Shown: positions 32,273 through 42,031, counted from the stretch's first letter. The stretch is 64,000 nt of DNA from Gammaproteobacteria bacterium (GCA_030654835.1 JAURWS010000013.1:1-64000); one strand, 5' to 3'. Notes: a model not told the origin generated them from the sequence alone. Program-made: numbers and translations.

Positions 32273-32385
32273 GGAGAGTTGTGGTGCCTCAGGCACTGTG
32301 ACCGTCTTGAGCCATGGATGGCGAAAGCGAGCCCCCACGGATGGGTTCACGGCGTGTCACAGGGCCTGAGGTACCACAACTCTCC
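32273..32385. repeat. Modular inverted repeat 2
   Basis: Thirty-base arms (32273-32302 and 32356-32385, two mismatches) with a sequence unlike that of module 1 enclose the reverse complement of the same 63-base core, with three differences. The end of module 2 is 10 bases from the serA stop, so it may serve as its transcript end. The spacer between modules (32166-32272) shows no recognisable feature. Confidence 0.9.
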
Positions 32386-32395
32386 TTACACTGAT

Positions 32396-33574
32396 CTAAA
32401 GAACAGTTACCTTGATCACATCCTGAATAGCGGCAATTTCGGCCAGTGCTGCATCGGACGGACGGGTCGCCACATCGATCAGATTGTAGGCGATCTCGTT
32501 GCGGCTCTTGTTGATCATGTCCACCACGTTGATGTTCTGATCCGCCAGAATCGACAGAATCTGCCCCAGCATCTTCGGCACATTCTTGTTGCTGATCGCA
32601 ATACGGGTTCCCTTAACAGCATTCGCCGCGCGATCCAGGCTGATACTTGGGAAATTCACCGAATTCCTGATATTGCCGTTTTCCAGGAACTCCATCAGCT
32701 GATCCGCCGCCATCACCGCACAATTGTCCTCGGCCTCATCGGTGCTGGCACCGATATGCGGCATCAGGATTACGTCGTCACGTCCGATCAGTTCCGCGCA
32801 GGGGAAGTCTGCTACGTACATACGCAGTTGCTTGTTGTTCAGACCTGCCACGATCGCCTCGGTGTTGACGATCTCATCACGCGAGAAGTTCAGCAGGCAC
32901 AGGCCTGGCTTCATGGCGGCGACCATGTCGGCATTGATCAGGTTGCGAGTGGCTTCCATTACTGGCAGGTGCAATGTCACGAAATCAGAGTTGGCCAGCA
33001 GCGAAGTGATGTTCTCGATCTTGCGCACTTGGTTGGGGAGGCGCCAAGCGGCATCCACGGAGAGAGCAGGGTCATAACCAAGCACGGTCATGCCCAGGCC
33101 GATGGCCATCTCGGCGACCAGCGAGCCAATGGCGCCAAGGCCGATGATGCCCAGCGTCTTGCCGGCGATCTCGCCACCCTTGAAGCGAATCTTCTCCTGC
33201 TCCAGCAGCTTGGACATCGCGGTATTGTCTTTCATGTCGAACAGCGAGTTCACGTAGGCGATGCCCGGCAGGATGCCGCGTGAGGACAGTAGCAGGCCAC
33301 ACAACACCAGTTCCTTCACGGCATTGGCGTTGGCGCCAGGGGTGTTGAAGACAACGATGCCCTTCTCCGTGTAACTGGCAACGGGGACGTTGTTGACACC
33401 GGCGCCCGCACGGGCCACGGCTTTGAGGTTCGGGTTGACATCGCTGTCCTGCAGCTTGTGGCTGCGCACCAGAATGGCGTCGGAGCTGGCTATGCCGGGG
33501 CCGACTTCGTAAGTGCCTGGGAAGCGCACGAGGCCTTTGCTGGAGATCTGGTTGAATGTCTGAATCTTGAACAT
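32396..33574 (-). CDS. serA: D-3-phosphoglycerate dehydrogenase
   Basis: 392-aa enzyme for the first committed step of serine synthesis. NAD-binding TLGIIGLGAIGSLVAEMAIGLGM (about 135-157), catalytic Arg in NFSRDEIVN, Glu in AELIGRDDVIL and the His in LMPHIGASTDEAE. A C-terminal ACT domain (about 318-392) suggests serine feedback. It is transcribed ahead of serC with a 418-base repeat-filled gap. Confidence 0.94.
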   Translation of the reverse strand: MFKIQTFNQISSKGLVRFPGTYEVGPGIASSDAILVRSHKLQDSDVNPNLKAVARAGAGVNNVPVASYTEKGIVVFNTPGANANAVKELVLCGLLLSSRGILPGIAYVNSLFDMKDNTAMSKLLEQEKIRFKGGEIAGKTLGIIGLGAIGSLVAEMAIGLGMTVLGYDPALSVDAAWRLPNQVRKIENITSLLANSDFVTLHLPVMEATRNLINADMVAAMKPGLCLLNFSRDEIVNTEAIVAGLNNKQLRMYVADFPCAELIGRDDVILMPHIGASTDEAEDNCAVMAADQLMEFLENGNIRNSVNFPSISLDRAANAVKGTRIAISNKNVPKMLGQILSILADQNINVVDMINKSRNEIAYNLIDVATRPSDAALAEIAAIQDVIKVTVL

Positions 33575-33903
33575 CGTCGCTACCTTGCTGTCTCTGGAGT
33601 GTTGCTGAAGATGCGCGACGAATCATCTACCGCGTCTAAGCCCTAGGCGAATCCGTGAGCGCTGGGGGCAAGGAAGTGGATCAAAATGGGTGCGCGCGTG
33701 AAATTTTAAAAGGCGGACTTTATATCCTGAAACGACCTTGAAAGCCAGTGTCACGTTGTGTTCGGGCAGTGCTTGAGGAGTGCGTAATGAGAAGGACGAC
33801 AGGCTTGTAATTGCCACTGCAACCTTGGTTTTCGGTGGCAGGCAAACGGGCTATCATGCCCGCTCTCGGCATTGGCTGCGGGCAACGGGACGAGGCGTTA
33901 TCG
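33575..33903. other. Divergent intergenic region, no gene seen
   Basis: These 329 bases between serA and the MBL-fold gene must carry promoters for both. I see no strong -35/-10 pair; TATCAT near 33851 is a weak -10 candidate for the plus-strand gene. Overlapping short ORFs lack family matches. Confidence 0.5.
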
Positions 33904-34809
33904 ATGTCATTACTGAAGGTTGGGATAGCCGAATCCATAGGTGGCGGGCGGGTGCCAGTGCTGCGTGTGCTGGCCCGCAATGCCAGCCTGATGACGGGGC
34001 CAGGGACTAACAGTTATCTGCTGGGCACCGAGCGTTTGGCGCTTGTCGATCCAGGCCCCGCAGATCCTCTTCATATCGAGACTCTGCTGGAGATTCTGGA
34101 GGGGAGGCCGCTGGACTGGATCTTTGTCACCCATACCCACAGCGACCACGCGCCTGGAGCGGCGCTGCTGCAGGCGCGGACCGGTGCCCGGATCGTCGGC
34201 CTGGCTGCTCCCGCAGCGGTATCGGGTGCTGGCTACCATGACCAGACTTTTGTTCCTGCGCGCCTCTATCGTGACGGCGAGGTGATCGATTGCGGAGAGT
34301 TTCAAATGCACCTGCTGCATACGCCCGGCCATGCCTCCAATCATCTGTGTTTCCATCTGGAAGAGGAGGGCATGCTCTTCACCGGTGACCACATTCTGGA
34401 GGGGACAACTCCCGTGATTCTGCCGCCCGATGGCAATATGGGCCACTACCTGGATTCGCTACGGCGGCTGCAATTGTTGTCATTGGGGTCGCTCGCGCCG
34501 GGTCATGGCCATCTTCTGGAGGACCCGCAAACGGTCATTGCGACGCTGATTCGTCATCGTCTGCGCCGGGAGGCGAAGGTGCTCACCGCCCTGCTGGCTT
34601 TGAATCGCCTGGCGGGGCACGCTACTCTGGAGGAATTGACCCCCGAGGTGTATGACGACGTATCCGTGCATCTATGGCCGTGGGCGCAGCGCACATTGCT
34701 TGCTCATCTGCTTAAACTCGAAGAGGATGGCAGGGTTGAGCGAGAAGGTGAGCATTGGCACGTCTTCCCCGTCGGTGCGTCACAGGATGCTACAAATCAT
34801 GACAGTTGA
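33904..34809 (+). CDS. MBL-fold metallohydrolase (LACTB2-like)
   Basis: 301-aa metallo-beta-lactamase-fold protein. Metal-binding motifs: VTHTHSDHAPGAALL (HxHxDH), LLHTPGHASNHLCF and FTGDHILEG. The C-terminal winged-helix-like region (about 225-290) resembles the human LACTB2 RNase group, so a nuclease or thioesterase role is possible. The ATG at 33904 replaces a 31-aa longer ORF. It overlaps the GIY-YIG gene by 11 nt. Confidence 0.87.
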   Translation: MSLLKVGIAESIGGGRVPVLRVLARNASLMTGPGTNSYLLGTERLALVDPGPADPLHIETLLEILEGRPLDWIFVTHTHSDHAPGAALLQARTGARIVGLAAPAAVSGAGYHDQTFVPARLYRDGEVIDCGEFQMHLLHTPGHASNHLCFHLEEEGMLFTGDHILEGTTPVILPPDGNMGHYLDSLRRLQLLSLGSLAPGHGHLLEDPQTVIATLIRHRLRREAKVLTALLALNRLAGHATLEELTPEVYDDVSVHLWPWAQRTLLAHLLKLEEDGRVEREGEHWHVFPVGASQDATNHDS

Positions 34810-35101
34810 GGTAGGATTGGATGGCGGCAAATCGTCACCATGGTTCGTCTATCTGATCCTCTGCGGTGACGGCTCGCTCTATGCCGGCATTACCACGGAC
34901 GTGGAGCGCAGGCTTCTCGAACATCGGCAGGGCGTGCCCCGTGGGGCGCGTTATCTGCGTGGCAGAGGGCCACTGCAGGTCGTCTTTAAAATGGCTGCCG
35001 CCAATCGATCACAGGCATCCATACTGGAGTGTAGGATCAAGCGCTTGCCCAGGCTGGAGAAGCGGCGCCTGATCGCTGGAGAGTTGGAGTTGACGCTCTG
35101 A
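34799..35101 (+). CDS. GIY-YIG nuclease-like protein (YhbQ family)
   Basis: 100-aa single-domain protein. WFVYLILCGDGSLYAGITTD contains the two conserved strands, V-Y-L and Y-A-G in place of GIY-YIG, followed by VERRLLEHRQG and GARYLRGR with the family's Arg. It resembles the YhbQ/UPF0213 group of likely DNA nucleases. The ATG at 34799 lies inside the end of the MBL gene, so the two are probably translated together. Confidence 0.87.
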   Translation: MTVEVGLDGGKSSPWFVYLILCGDGSLYAGITTDVERRLLEHRQGVPRGARYLRGRGPLQVVFKMAAANRSQASILECRIKRLPRLEKRRLIAGELELTL

Positions 35102-35159
35102 CAGACTGCCTGATACATACGAACAACGCATAATAACAACGCATGGAAAGGACTGAAGA

Positions 35160-35654
35160 ATGAGCACCAAAACAAGCGACTGGATGAATCTGATGTCGAG
35201 CATCGCGGTCATCATGGGTATCGTATTTCTAGGGATGGAGGTGCGTCAGAACACCAACATGATGCGCTCCCAGACTCGCGATTCCATCTCCGCGAAACAG
35301 ATGATGTTTTCGGAATGGGTCACCAATGAGATGGAACTTGCCGTGACTATAGCCAAGGTGAATGCCGGTGCGCCCCTGGAGCCGGGTGAGCGAATCATGC
35401 ATGCCTACTTCATGGCGGGTAACTGGCGGGAGTGGGAGAACTCCTACTACCAGTTCCAGCAGGGTCTGTTTGACCGCGCAGAATTTGAGCCGCGCATGGA
35501 TCGCTGGCGCAGTACCATGCGTATCAAGAGTATTCAGGATATGTGGAAATCTACCAGCACCAACTATGCGCCGGCGTTTCGCGCGGAAGTGGACAAGATT
35601 GTGGATTATTGGGAAAGCCAGCCCAATCAACCAACTGATTCCGTTTTTCCTTGA
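35160..35654 (+). CDS. Hypothetical membrane-anchored protein
   Basis: 164-aa protein with one N-terminal membrane segment (about 9-26, MNLMSSIAVIMGIVFLGMEV), followed by a helical, Trp/Met-rich soluble part (WREWENSYYQFQQGLFDRAEFEPRM). I recognise no domain. An AAAGGA site supports the ATG. It is a monocistronic gene upstream of proA. Confidence 0.75.
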   Translation: MSTKTSDWMNLMSSIAVIMGIVFLGMEVRQNTNMMRSQTRDSISAKQMMFSEWVTNEMELAVTIAKVNAGAPLEPGERIMHAYFMAGNWREWENSYYQFQQGLFDRAEFEPRMDRWRSTMRIKSIQDMWKSTSTNYAPAFRAEVDKIVDYWESQPNQPTDSVFP

Positions 35655-35775
35655 TCTGTTAAATCATCACTTCCGTCGTAATCCCAGCGACCACATCCGC
35701 GATTCCTGGTACATGGGGCCATATCCTGCCGAAATGAGCCTGCAAAACGATATTTGATGGCGTGCCCGTTATATT

Positions 35776-35805
35776 TTGTCTGCACCCCCGCCGCGAGGCT
35801 ATAAT
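35776..35805 (+). promoter_or_regulatory. proA promoter
   Basis: TTGTCT (35776-35781) and a perfect TATAAT (35800-35805) are 18 bases apart, 50 bases before the proA ATG. The leader then has a possible CCCCT/AGGGG hairpin. Confidence 0.65.
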
Positions 35806-35855
35806 GCGCCCCTTTCAAGTGCTCCTTTCAGGGGGCATGGCTGCGGAATCGGGTA

Positions 35856-37124
35856 ATGGCAACAATTCTGGATATAGACACTTACATGACCACGCTCGGC
35901 CAGCAGGCTCGGGCGGCGGCGCGCGTGACTGCGCGGGCGACGACGGCGCAGAAGAATGCGGCGTTGCTGGCCATGGCAGAAAGCATTCAGCGCCATCGCG
36001 GTCAGATTGAGCTGGCGAATCAGCGCGACCTCGCGGCCGGTCGCGAGAAGGGGCTCGATGCCGCGATGCTGGACCGGCTGGCGCTGACGCCAAGCCGCAT
36101 CGACGGCATGATCGAAGGGCTGCGTCAGGTGGCAGATCTTCCAGATCCCGTCGGCGAGATTACCGATATGCGCTTTCGTCCGTCGGGCATTCAGGTCGGC
36201 AAGATGCGTGTGCCGCTGGGTGTAGTCGGCATCATTTACGAGTCGCGCCCCAATGTGACCTGTGAAGCAGCCAGCCTGTGCCTGAAGTCCGGCAACGCGG
36301 TCATCCTGCGCGGCGGCTCTGAAGCGATTCATTCCAATCAAGCGATTGCGTCCTGTATCGCCGAGGGGCTGCGCGCAGCGGGTATTACCGAGCATGCGGT
36401 TCAGGTGGTGGCGACGACGGACCGTGAGGCAGTGGGTCGTCTCATCACCATGCCGGCGTTCGTGGATGTGATCATCCCCCGTGGCGGCAAGTCGCTGGTC
36501 GAGCGCATCAGCAGAGAGGCGCGCGTCCCGGTGATCAAGCATCTGGATGGCAACTGTCACGTCTATATCGATGACCGTGCGGACTTGGACAAGGCCTTCA
36601 AGGTAGCCGTGAATGCCAAGACGCATCGCTACGGCACCTGCAACACCATGGAATCGTTGTTGGTCGCAGCAGGTGTCGCCGAGACAATACTGCCAAGGCT
36701 GGCGGTGGCCTATCGTGCGGCCGGTGTCGAGATGCGGGGCTGCGAGAAAACTCTGGCCCTGATTGACGATGCTGTAGCAGCGACGGAAGAGGACTGGGGT
36801 ACCGAGTACCTCGCCCCGATTCTGTCGATTCGGGTGGTTGCCGATCTCGACGAGGCAATGGCACATATCGCGCGCTACAGTTCCGCTCATACCGAAGCGA
36901 TCATCACCGAAGATATTGGCCGCGCGCAGCGTTTCCTGCGCGAAGTGGATTCCAGTTCCGTCATGGTCAATGCCTCGACCCGCTTCGCCGACGGTTTTGA
37001 ATACGGCCTGGGCGCGGAGATCGGTATCTCCACAGACAAGCTGCATGCCCGGGGGCCGGTTGGACTGGAGGGGCTGACCTCCCAGAAATACATCGTGCTG
37101 GGCGATGGCCACATCCGCCAGTAA
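35856..37124 (+). CDS. proA: Gamma-glutamyl phosphate reductase
   Basis: 422-aa NADPH-dependent enzyme of proline synthesis (glutamyl-5-phosphate to glutamate semialdehyde). Features: [35 protein letters not shown], the catalytic Cys in [14 protein letters not shown] and the C-terminal [25 protein letters not shown]. proB is not in the window. nadD follows at 30 bases. This proA-nadD adjacency is known in several gammaproteobacteria. Confidence 0.97.
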   Translation: MATILDIDTYMTTLGQQARAAARVTARATTAQKNAALLAMAESIQRHRGQIELANQRDLAAGREKGLDAAMLDRLALTPSRIDGMIEGLRQVADLPDPVGEITDMRFRPSGIQVGKMRVPLGVVGIIYESRPNVTCEAASLCLKSGNAVILRGGSEAIHSNQAIASCIAEGLRAAGITEHAVQVVATTDREAVGRLITMPAFVDVIIPRGGKSLVERISREARVPVIKHLDGNCHVYIDDRADLDKAFKVAVNAKTHRYGTCNTMESLLVAAGVAETILPRLAVAYRAAGVEMRGCEKTLALIDDAVAATEEDWGTEYLAPILSIRVVADLDEAMAHIARYSSAHTEAIITEDIGRAQRFLREVDSSSVMVNASTRFADGFEYGLGAEIGISTDKLHARGPVGLEGLTSQKYIVLGDGHIRQ

Positions 37125-37154
37125 GGCGCCGCATTGGTTAGTGAGGAGATGAAA

Positions 37155-37829
37155 GTGCAGGCGGCAGGTCTGGAGTCCGATGGACGACCGGCGCCGCTCA
37201 TCGGAGTGATGGGCGGCATGTTCGATCCGGTTCATAACGGTCATATTGCCGTGGCACTCGCAGCACTCAAGGCGTTGGCACTGGATGAGTTGCGTCTGAT
37301 TCCGTGCCATCTTCCCAATCATCGCGGGCCGGCCTCGGCCTCTGCACAGGAGCGTCTGACCATGCTGCGGTTGGCCGCAGCGGTCGATGATCGGCTGCGT
37401 GTCGACGATCGCGAGTGTCTGCGTCCGGGGGTCTCATACACGGTGGACACGCTGGAGTCTTTGCGAGCCGAGCATGAGACGGCTGTGCTGGTGCTGATCG
37501 TGGGTGCCGATGCATTTGCAGGGCTGACTGGCTGGCATCGCTGGCAGGAAATTTTTGGGCTTGCCAATGTGCTGGTTGTCAGCAGGCCGCAGGCGCTCGA
37601 TACGTGGCCTGCCGCTCTGCAGGAAGAGGTGCAGCAGCGCCAAGTCAGCTCCGGTGAACTGCTGTGTGCAAAGACGCAAGGGAGTGTTCTATTGTTGAAG
37701 GATTTGTATTGGGATATTTCGTCGACCCAGGTTCGCGAAGAATTGCGTCGACACTCGGGCGCAGTCTCCTTGTTGCCGCCAGAAGTAGTGAGCTATATCC
37801 GAGCCCATGGCCTGTATGCACAGGACTGA
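37155..37829 (+). CDS. nadD: Nicotinate-nucleotide adenylyltransferase
   Basis: 224-aa NAD-synthesis enzyme. Nucleotidyltransferase motifs are GGMFDPVHNGHI (about 19-30) and YWDISSTQVREELR near the end. I chose the GTG at 37155, which has GAGGAG six bases upstream; the ATG at 37149 touches that ribosome site and the TTG at 37134 has none. It leads the nadD-rsfS-rlmH cluster. Confidence 0.93.
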   Translation: MQAAGLESDGRPAPLIGVMGGMFDPVHNGHIAVALAALKALALDELRLIPCHLPNHRGPASASAQERLTMLRLAAAVDDRLRVDDRECLRPGVSYTVDTLESLRAEHETAVLVLIVGADAFAGLTGWHRWQEIFGLANVLVVSRPQALDTWPAALQEEVQQRQVSSGELLCAKTQGSVLLLKDLYWDISSTQVREELRRHSGAVSLLPPEVVSYIRAHGLYAQD

Positions 37830-37858
37830 TGGAAAGATTTTGCAAGTTAATCACATTT

Positions 37859-37907
37859 GATCGTTTAAGATTTTGATCGTTTAAGATTTGAATCCGCGAT
37901 CGTTTAA
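37859..37907. repeat. Three direct repeats GATCGTTTAA
   Basis: Copies lie at 37859-37868, 37875-37884 and 37898-37907 between nadD and rsfS. The first two are followed by GATTT. Spacing is 16 and 23 bases. It may be a regulatory cluster or a small tandem expansion. Confidence 0.7.
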
Positions 37908-37942
37908 ATAATACCGCGAGACTACATAAGGATTACGACAGT

Positions 37943-38341
37943 TTGAATACAACACAATTATCGGTTTTGGCAGTCAAGGCACTCGAAGATATCAAGGGGC
38001 AGGACATTCTCTGTCTGAACGTGCAGAAACTGACACAGATTACTGACTACATGATCATCGTGACCGGAACCTCCACCACGCATCTGCGTTCCATGGCGGA
38101 TGAGCTGAGCAAGCAGGTGAAAGCGAGTGGTCAGCGCGTGGTGGGTGAAGAGGGGCGCGAGCAGGCCGAGTGGATTCTGGTCGATCTCGGTGGGGTGGTG
38201 GCGCATATCATGCTGGCGCGTACTCGTGCGCTCTACAGCCTGGAAGATTTGTGGAATTTCGATTCCACTCTCCCGGAGGCTGTCGAGCGCAAGGCCAGAG
38301 CAAAGGCTTCTGATAAGACCCAGGGCAAAAGCCCAGAGTAA
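37943..38341 (+). CDS. rsfS: Ribosomal silencing factor RsfS
   Basis: 132-aa factor that binds L14 and blocks subunit joining in starvation. The core is ALEDIKGQDILCLNVQKLTQI, then DYMIIVTGTSTTHLRSMADEL and AEWILVDLGGVVAHIML. A TTG start is read at 37943 with AAGGA ten bases upstream; no ATG fits. It lies 15 bases before rlmH. Confidence 0.94.
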   Translation: MNTTQLSVLAVKALEDIKGQDILCLNVQKLTQITDYMIIVTGTSTTHLRSMADELSKQVKASGQRVVGEEGREQAEWILVDLGGVVAHIMLARTRALYSLEDLWNFDSTLPEAVERKARAKASDKTQGKSPE

Positions 38342-38356
38342 TAGAGAGAATCAGGG

Positions 38357-38827
38357 ATGAAGATCAATCTCGTCACTGTCGGCACGCGCATGCCCTCCTG
38401 GGTCGAGGAAGGCATCGCCGAGTACAGCAAGCGTTTGCCTGCGGAATTCGCGCTCGGTGTGACAGAAGTCCCGCTGGGCAAACGCGGCAAGGGGCTGGAT
38501 ATCGCGCAGGCGATGCGCAAGGAAAGTGATGCGCTGCTGGCCAGGGTGCGTCCCGGCGATCACGTCATTGCGCTGGATGTGGAAGGGAAGACACTGAGCA
38601 CCGAGGCAATGGCGAAGCGGGTGGATGCCATCCGCATGGAGGGACACAATATTGTGCTCTTCGTCGGTGGTCCCGATGGACTGGATGCGGCTTGTCTGCA
38701 GCGTGCGGATGAAAAATGGTCGCTCTCGGCGTTAACATTGCCGCACCCATTGGTTAGAATCCTCGTCGCTGAACAGATCTACCGGATATGGAGTATTCTC
38801 AATGCGCATCCCTATCACCGAGCGTGA
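38357..38827 (+). CDS. rlmH: 23S rRNA pseudouridine-1915 N3-methyltransferase
   Basis: 156-aa SPOUT methyltransferase. The knot motifs are LFVGGPDGLDAACL and the end LTLPHPLVRILVAEQIYRIW followed by HPYHRA, the family's invariant C-terminus. It acts on assembled 70S ribosomes. Upstream gene rsfS and downstream mrdA keep the canonical order. Confidence 0.97.
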   Translation: MKINLVTVGTRMPSWVEEGIAEYSKRLPAEFALGVTEVPLGKRGKGLDIAQAMRKESDALLARVRPGDHVIALDVEGKTLSTEAMAKRVDAIRMEGHNIVLFVGGPDGLDAACLQRADEKWSLSALTLPHPLVRILVAEQIYRIWSILNAHPYHRA

Positions 38828-38919
38828 GATTGCCAGTCATTGTCCGGCATTAAACTAATGCAGATTTTGATTGTCATAGAATGAAGTCATCAGCGATCTG
38901 AAGGTAGTCTGAAGGAAGT

Positions 38920-40875
38920 ATGGCAGAAAAGTTCAAGCTGAATGCTCACGAGACCGAGACCCTGATCTTCAGCAGGCGCATGATCGTCGCCGGTGTCTTC
39001 ATCTTCGCCCTGCTGAGCATTCTCATCGCCTGGATGGTGTACCTGCAGATTTTCCGTTACGACTACTTCGCCGCCCGCTCCGATGGCAATCGTCTGCATT
39101 CTCAATATGTGTCGCCGAACCGTGGCTTGATCTACGATCGTAACGGCGAACTGATGGCGGACAATCGCCCCATCTTCAACCTGACCGTGGTGCGAGAGAC
39201 AGCACCCGATCTTAACGCCTCTCTGGAAATGTTGCGTTCGGTCATTCATCTGAGCGACGACGATATCGAGCAGTATCGAACCCGGCAGAGTCGTCGCGCC
39301 GTCCCCCATACTTCTGTCCCTGTGCGTTATCAGCTCACTGAGGAAGAGATCGCGAGCATCGCCGTGAACCAGCATCTGTTGCCCGGCTTCGCGGTCGAGG
39401 CGCAACTGGTTCGCCACTATCCGTATCGCGAGATCGCCGCGCACGCGCTGGGTTATGTCTCCGAGATCAACAAGGAAGAACTGGTGGAGATGTCCGAGGA
39501 GCAAGCCAGTAATTATCGTGGCACCAATCAGATCGGCAAGACCGGGATCGAGAAGACCTATGAGGACCTGCTGCACGGTCGAGTCGGCTACGAGACGGTG
39601 GAAAAAAACAATCGGGGTCAGGTCATGCGCGTGCTCGATCGCACCGACCCGGTGCCGGGCCGTGACATTGTGCTGCATATGGACAGCTATCTGCAGGCCG
39701 TTGCGGAAAGTGCACTCGGCGAGCATCGTGGTGCAGTGGTGGCCATCGATCCTGCGACCGGCGGTGTGCTCGCCATGGTCAGCAAGCCCGGCTATGACCC
39801 CAATCTGTTCGTCACCGGCATCAGTCGGGCGCAGCTATCCGAACTCAACAAGACTGGCCACACGCCTCTGTTCAACCGTGCCATTGCCTCGCGCGTTCCG
39901 GGTTCCACGATTAAACCCTTCATCGGGTTGGGTGGGCTCTACCATGGGGTCATTACGCCGGAGACTGTGATCATTGATCCGGGTTACTATCGACTGCCCG
40001 GCCGCACTCGCCCCTATTACGACTGGACCTGGTGGGTGGACAAGAGTGGTCATGGCGCCATCGATCTGCGCCGCGCTATCTACCAGTCCTGCAATACCTA
40101 CTTCTATGGTCTTGCCGTGGAGATGGGCATTGACAGGATTCACGACTATCTGCTGACCTTTGGATTCGGTGCCAACGACGCCATCGACATTCCGGAGGCC
40201 AGTGCCGGCATCGTGCCATCGACGGCCTGGAAGCAGGAGAATCGTGGGGAGGTATGGTACGCGGGTGAGACTCCCTACGAGGGGATCGGCAATGGCATCT
40301 TCCAGGCAACCACGTTGCAGATGGCCGCTGCGGCCGCCGCTATCGCCAACCATGGTGTGCTCAAGCAGCCGCGCATGCTGCGCGGCACCATCGGCAATGA
40401 CGGTGAAATCACCGATGTGATCTTCGAAGACACCGCTGCCTCCAAACAATTGCTACCCTCGCCGGAGCAGGTCGAGCTGGTGCGCAACGCCATGGTGGAG
40501 GTGATCAACAAGCCGTATGACCCCGAACATCGTCGTCACGAAGGCTCTGCCTATCCGACGTTGCGTGACAGCGGCAGGCCGCTGGAATATCCGATGGCTG
40601 GCAAGTCCGGGACCGCGCAGGTGGTGCAGTTCCAGGTCGACAGCGCAGGTAATCGCGATGAATCCGAAGTTCCGGAGGAGTTTCGTACCCATGCCATGTT
40701 CATTGCGTTTGATGCATCTGCGCAGTCCCGCATCGCGGTGGCGGTGTTTGTCGAGAATGGTGGCGGTGGTGGTTCGGTAGCATTCCCGGTGGCCAGAGCC
40801 GTGCTCGACGCTTATTTGTTGCCCCGCACAGAGACCTTCGACGAAGTTTCTGTGCTTGGCTCCAACGCTCAGTGA
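38920..40875 (+). CDS. mrdA: Penicillin-binding protein 2
   Basis: 651-aa transpeptidase of the elongasome. It has an N-terminal membrane anchor (about 25-47), a dimerisation/allosteric region, and a transpeptidase domain with the nucleophile in VPGSTIKPFIG (SxxK), SCN in IYQSCNTYF and KSGTAQ. It crosslinks new sidewall peptidoglycan with RodA. The stop is 10 bases from rodA. Confidence 0.97.
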   Translation: MAEKFKLNAHETETLIFSRRMIVAGVFIFALLSILIAWMVYLQIFRYDYFAARSDGNRLHSQYVSPNRGLIYDRNGELMADNRPIFNLTVVRETAPDLNASLEMLRSVIHLSDDDIEQYRTRQSRRAVPHTSVPVRYQLTEEEIASIAVNQHLLPGFAVEAQLVRHYPYREIAAHALGYVSEINKEELVEMSEEQASNYRGTNQIGKTGIEKTYEDLLHGRVGYETVEKNNRGQVMRVLDRTDPVPGRDIVLHMDSYLQAVAESALGEHRGAVVAIDPATGGVLAMVSKPGYDPNLFVTGISRAQLSELNKTGHTPLFNRAIASRVPGSTIKPFIGLGGLYHGVITPETVIIDPGYYRLPGRTRPYYDWTWWVDKSGHGAIDLRRAIYQSCNTYFYGLAVEMGIDRIHDYLLTFGFGANDAIDIPEASAGIVPSTAWKQENRGEVWYAGETPYEGIGNGIFQATTLQMAAAAAAIANHGVLKQPRMLRGTIGNDGEITDVIFEDTAASKQLLPSPEQVELVRNAMVEVINKPYDPEHRRHEGSAYPTLRDSGRPLEYPMAGKSGTAQVVQFQVDSAGNRDESEVPEEFRTHAMFIAFDASAQSRIAVAVFVENGGGGGSVAFPVARAVLDAYLLPRTETFDEVSVLGSNAQ

Positions 40876-40885
40876 GGACACCGGC

Positions 40886-42031
40886 ATGGCTACTATCAGT
40901 CGTCAGTTGAGCAATAATTTCTACCGGCTTTCCAATGGTCCCGGAGCGATCTGGCAGTCATTCCGTATCGATGCGCCGCTGGTGTTTTTCTTGTTTTGTC
41001 TCGCCAGCTACGGGCTGATGGTGTTGTTCAGTGCCAGTGGCGAAAACATCAGCGATGTGCGGAGTCAGGCGGCAGCCATCGTCGTGGCCTTTGTCGTCAT
41101 GCTGGTGGTGGCGCAGTTGGATGTGCACTTTTTTCGTCGAGGTGCGCCACTGATGTTTGCCGGTGGGTGCGGCTTGATGATCGTCGTGCTGTTCTTTGGT
41201 GTGGAGACCAATGGCGCCAAGGCGTGGCTCGATCTGCCCGGACTGCCGCGCTTTCAGCCGGCGGAGATCGAGAAGTTTCTGGTGCCGATGCTGCTGGCCT
41301 GGTACCTCTCTACCCGCTCGCTGCCGCCACGTTTCAGGGATCTAGTGGTATGCGGGGTGATCATCGCGCTGCCTGTCGGCCTCATTCTGATGCAGAACGA
41401 TACCGGGACTGCGTTGATGGTGATGATGTCGGGTGTGTTCGTGGTTCTACTGGCAGGGATCAGCTGGCGCATCGTGATTGCCGGGGTGGTCGCGCTGGCG
41501 ATGGCCTCTCCTGCCTGGTGGATATTCGTCGCTCAGCCACACCAGAAGAACCGCATCCTGACTTTTTTTGATCCGTATCGCGATCCGACCGGGGCGGGGT
41601 ACAACATCATCCAGTCGCAAATCGCCATCGGTTCTGGCGGAGTGCAGGGCAAGGGCTGGCTCAATGGCGCGCAGTCGCAGCTGGATTTCATCCCCGAGAG
41701 CAATACCGACTTCATTCTCGCGGTGCTTGCGGAGGAGTTCGGTTTGCTGGGGGTGCTGTTCCTGATAGCACTCTATGTGGCGGTGATTGGACGAGGATTT
41801 TTCATTGCGCTGACCGCCCAGGACACCTTCAGTCGTCTGCTTGCTGGCAGCATCGTTCTAACGTTCTTCTTCTACGCGTTTGTGAACATGGCGATGGTGT
41901 CGGGGCTTATGCCGGTGGTGGGTTTGCCATTACCAATGGTGAGCAAGGGCGGGACATCCATTGTGACGCTGATGCTGGGCTTTGGCATATTAATGTCAAT
42001 TCAAACCCATAAGCGGGTGTTGCCGAGATAA
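40886..42031 (+). CDS. rodA: Peptidoglycan glycosyltransferase RodA
   Basis: 381-aa SEDS-family polymerase with about ten membrane segments. The conserved loop IGSGGVQGKGWLNGAQSQLDFIPE and NTDFILAVLAEEFGLLGV is the SEDS signature, and PVVGLPLPMVSKGGTS the C-terminal one. It forms the core of the elongasome with PBP2. The ATG at 40886 follows mrdA by 10 bases. Confidence 0.97.
   Translation: MATISRQLSNNFYRLSNGPGAIWQSFRIDAPLVFFLFCLASYGLMVLFSASGENISDVRSQAAAIVVAFVVMLVVAQLDVHFFRRGAPLMFAGGCGLMIVVLFFGVETNGAKAWLDLPGLPRFQPAEIEKFLVPMLLAWYLSTRSLPPRFRDLVVCGVIIALPVGLILMQNDTGTALMVMMSGVFVVLLAGISWRIVIAGVVALAMASPAWWIFVAQPHQKNRILTFFDPYRDPTGAGYNIIQSQIAIGSGGVQGKGWLNGAQSQLDFIPESNTDFILAVLAEEFGLLGVLFLIALYVAVIGRGFFIALTAQDTFSRLLAGSIVLTFFFYAFVNMAMVSGLMPVVGLPLPMVSKGGTSIVTLMLGFGILMSIQTHKRVLPR

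Noticed and set aside
32081-33283. 400-aa plus-strand ORF
   Set aside because: It runs antisense through serA and the inverted-repeat region and has no family resemblance.
35799-37322. 507-aa minus-strand ORF
   Set aside because: Antisense shadow of proA, His/Arg-rich and unlike any family.
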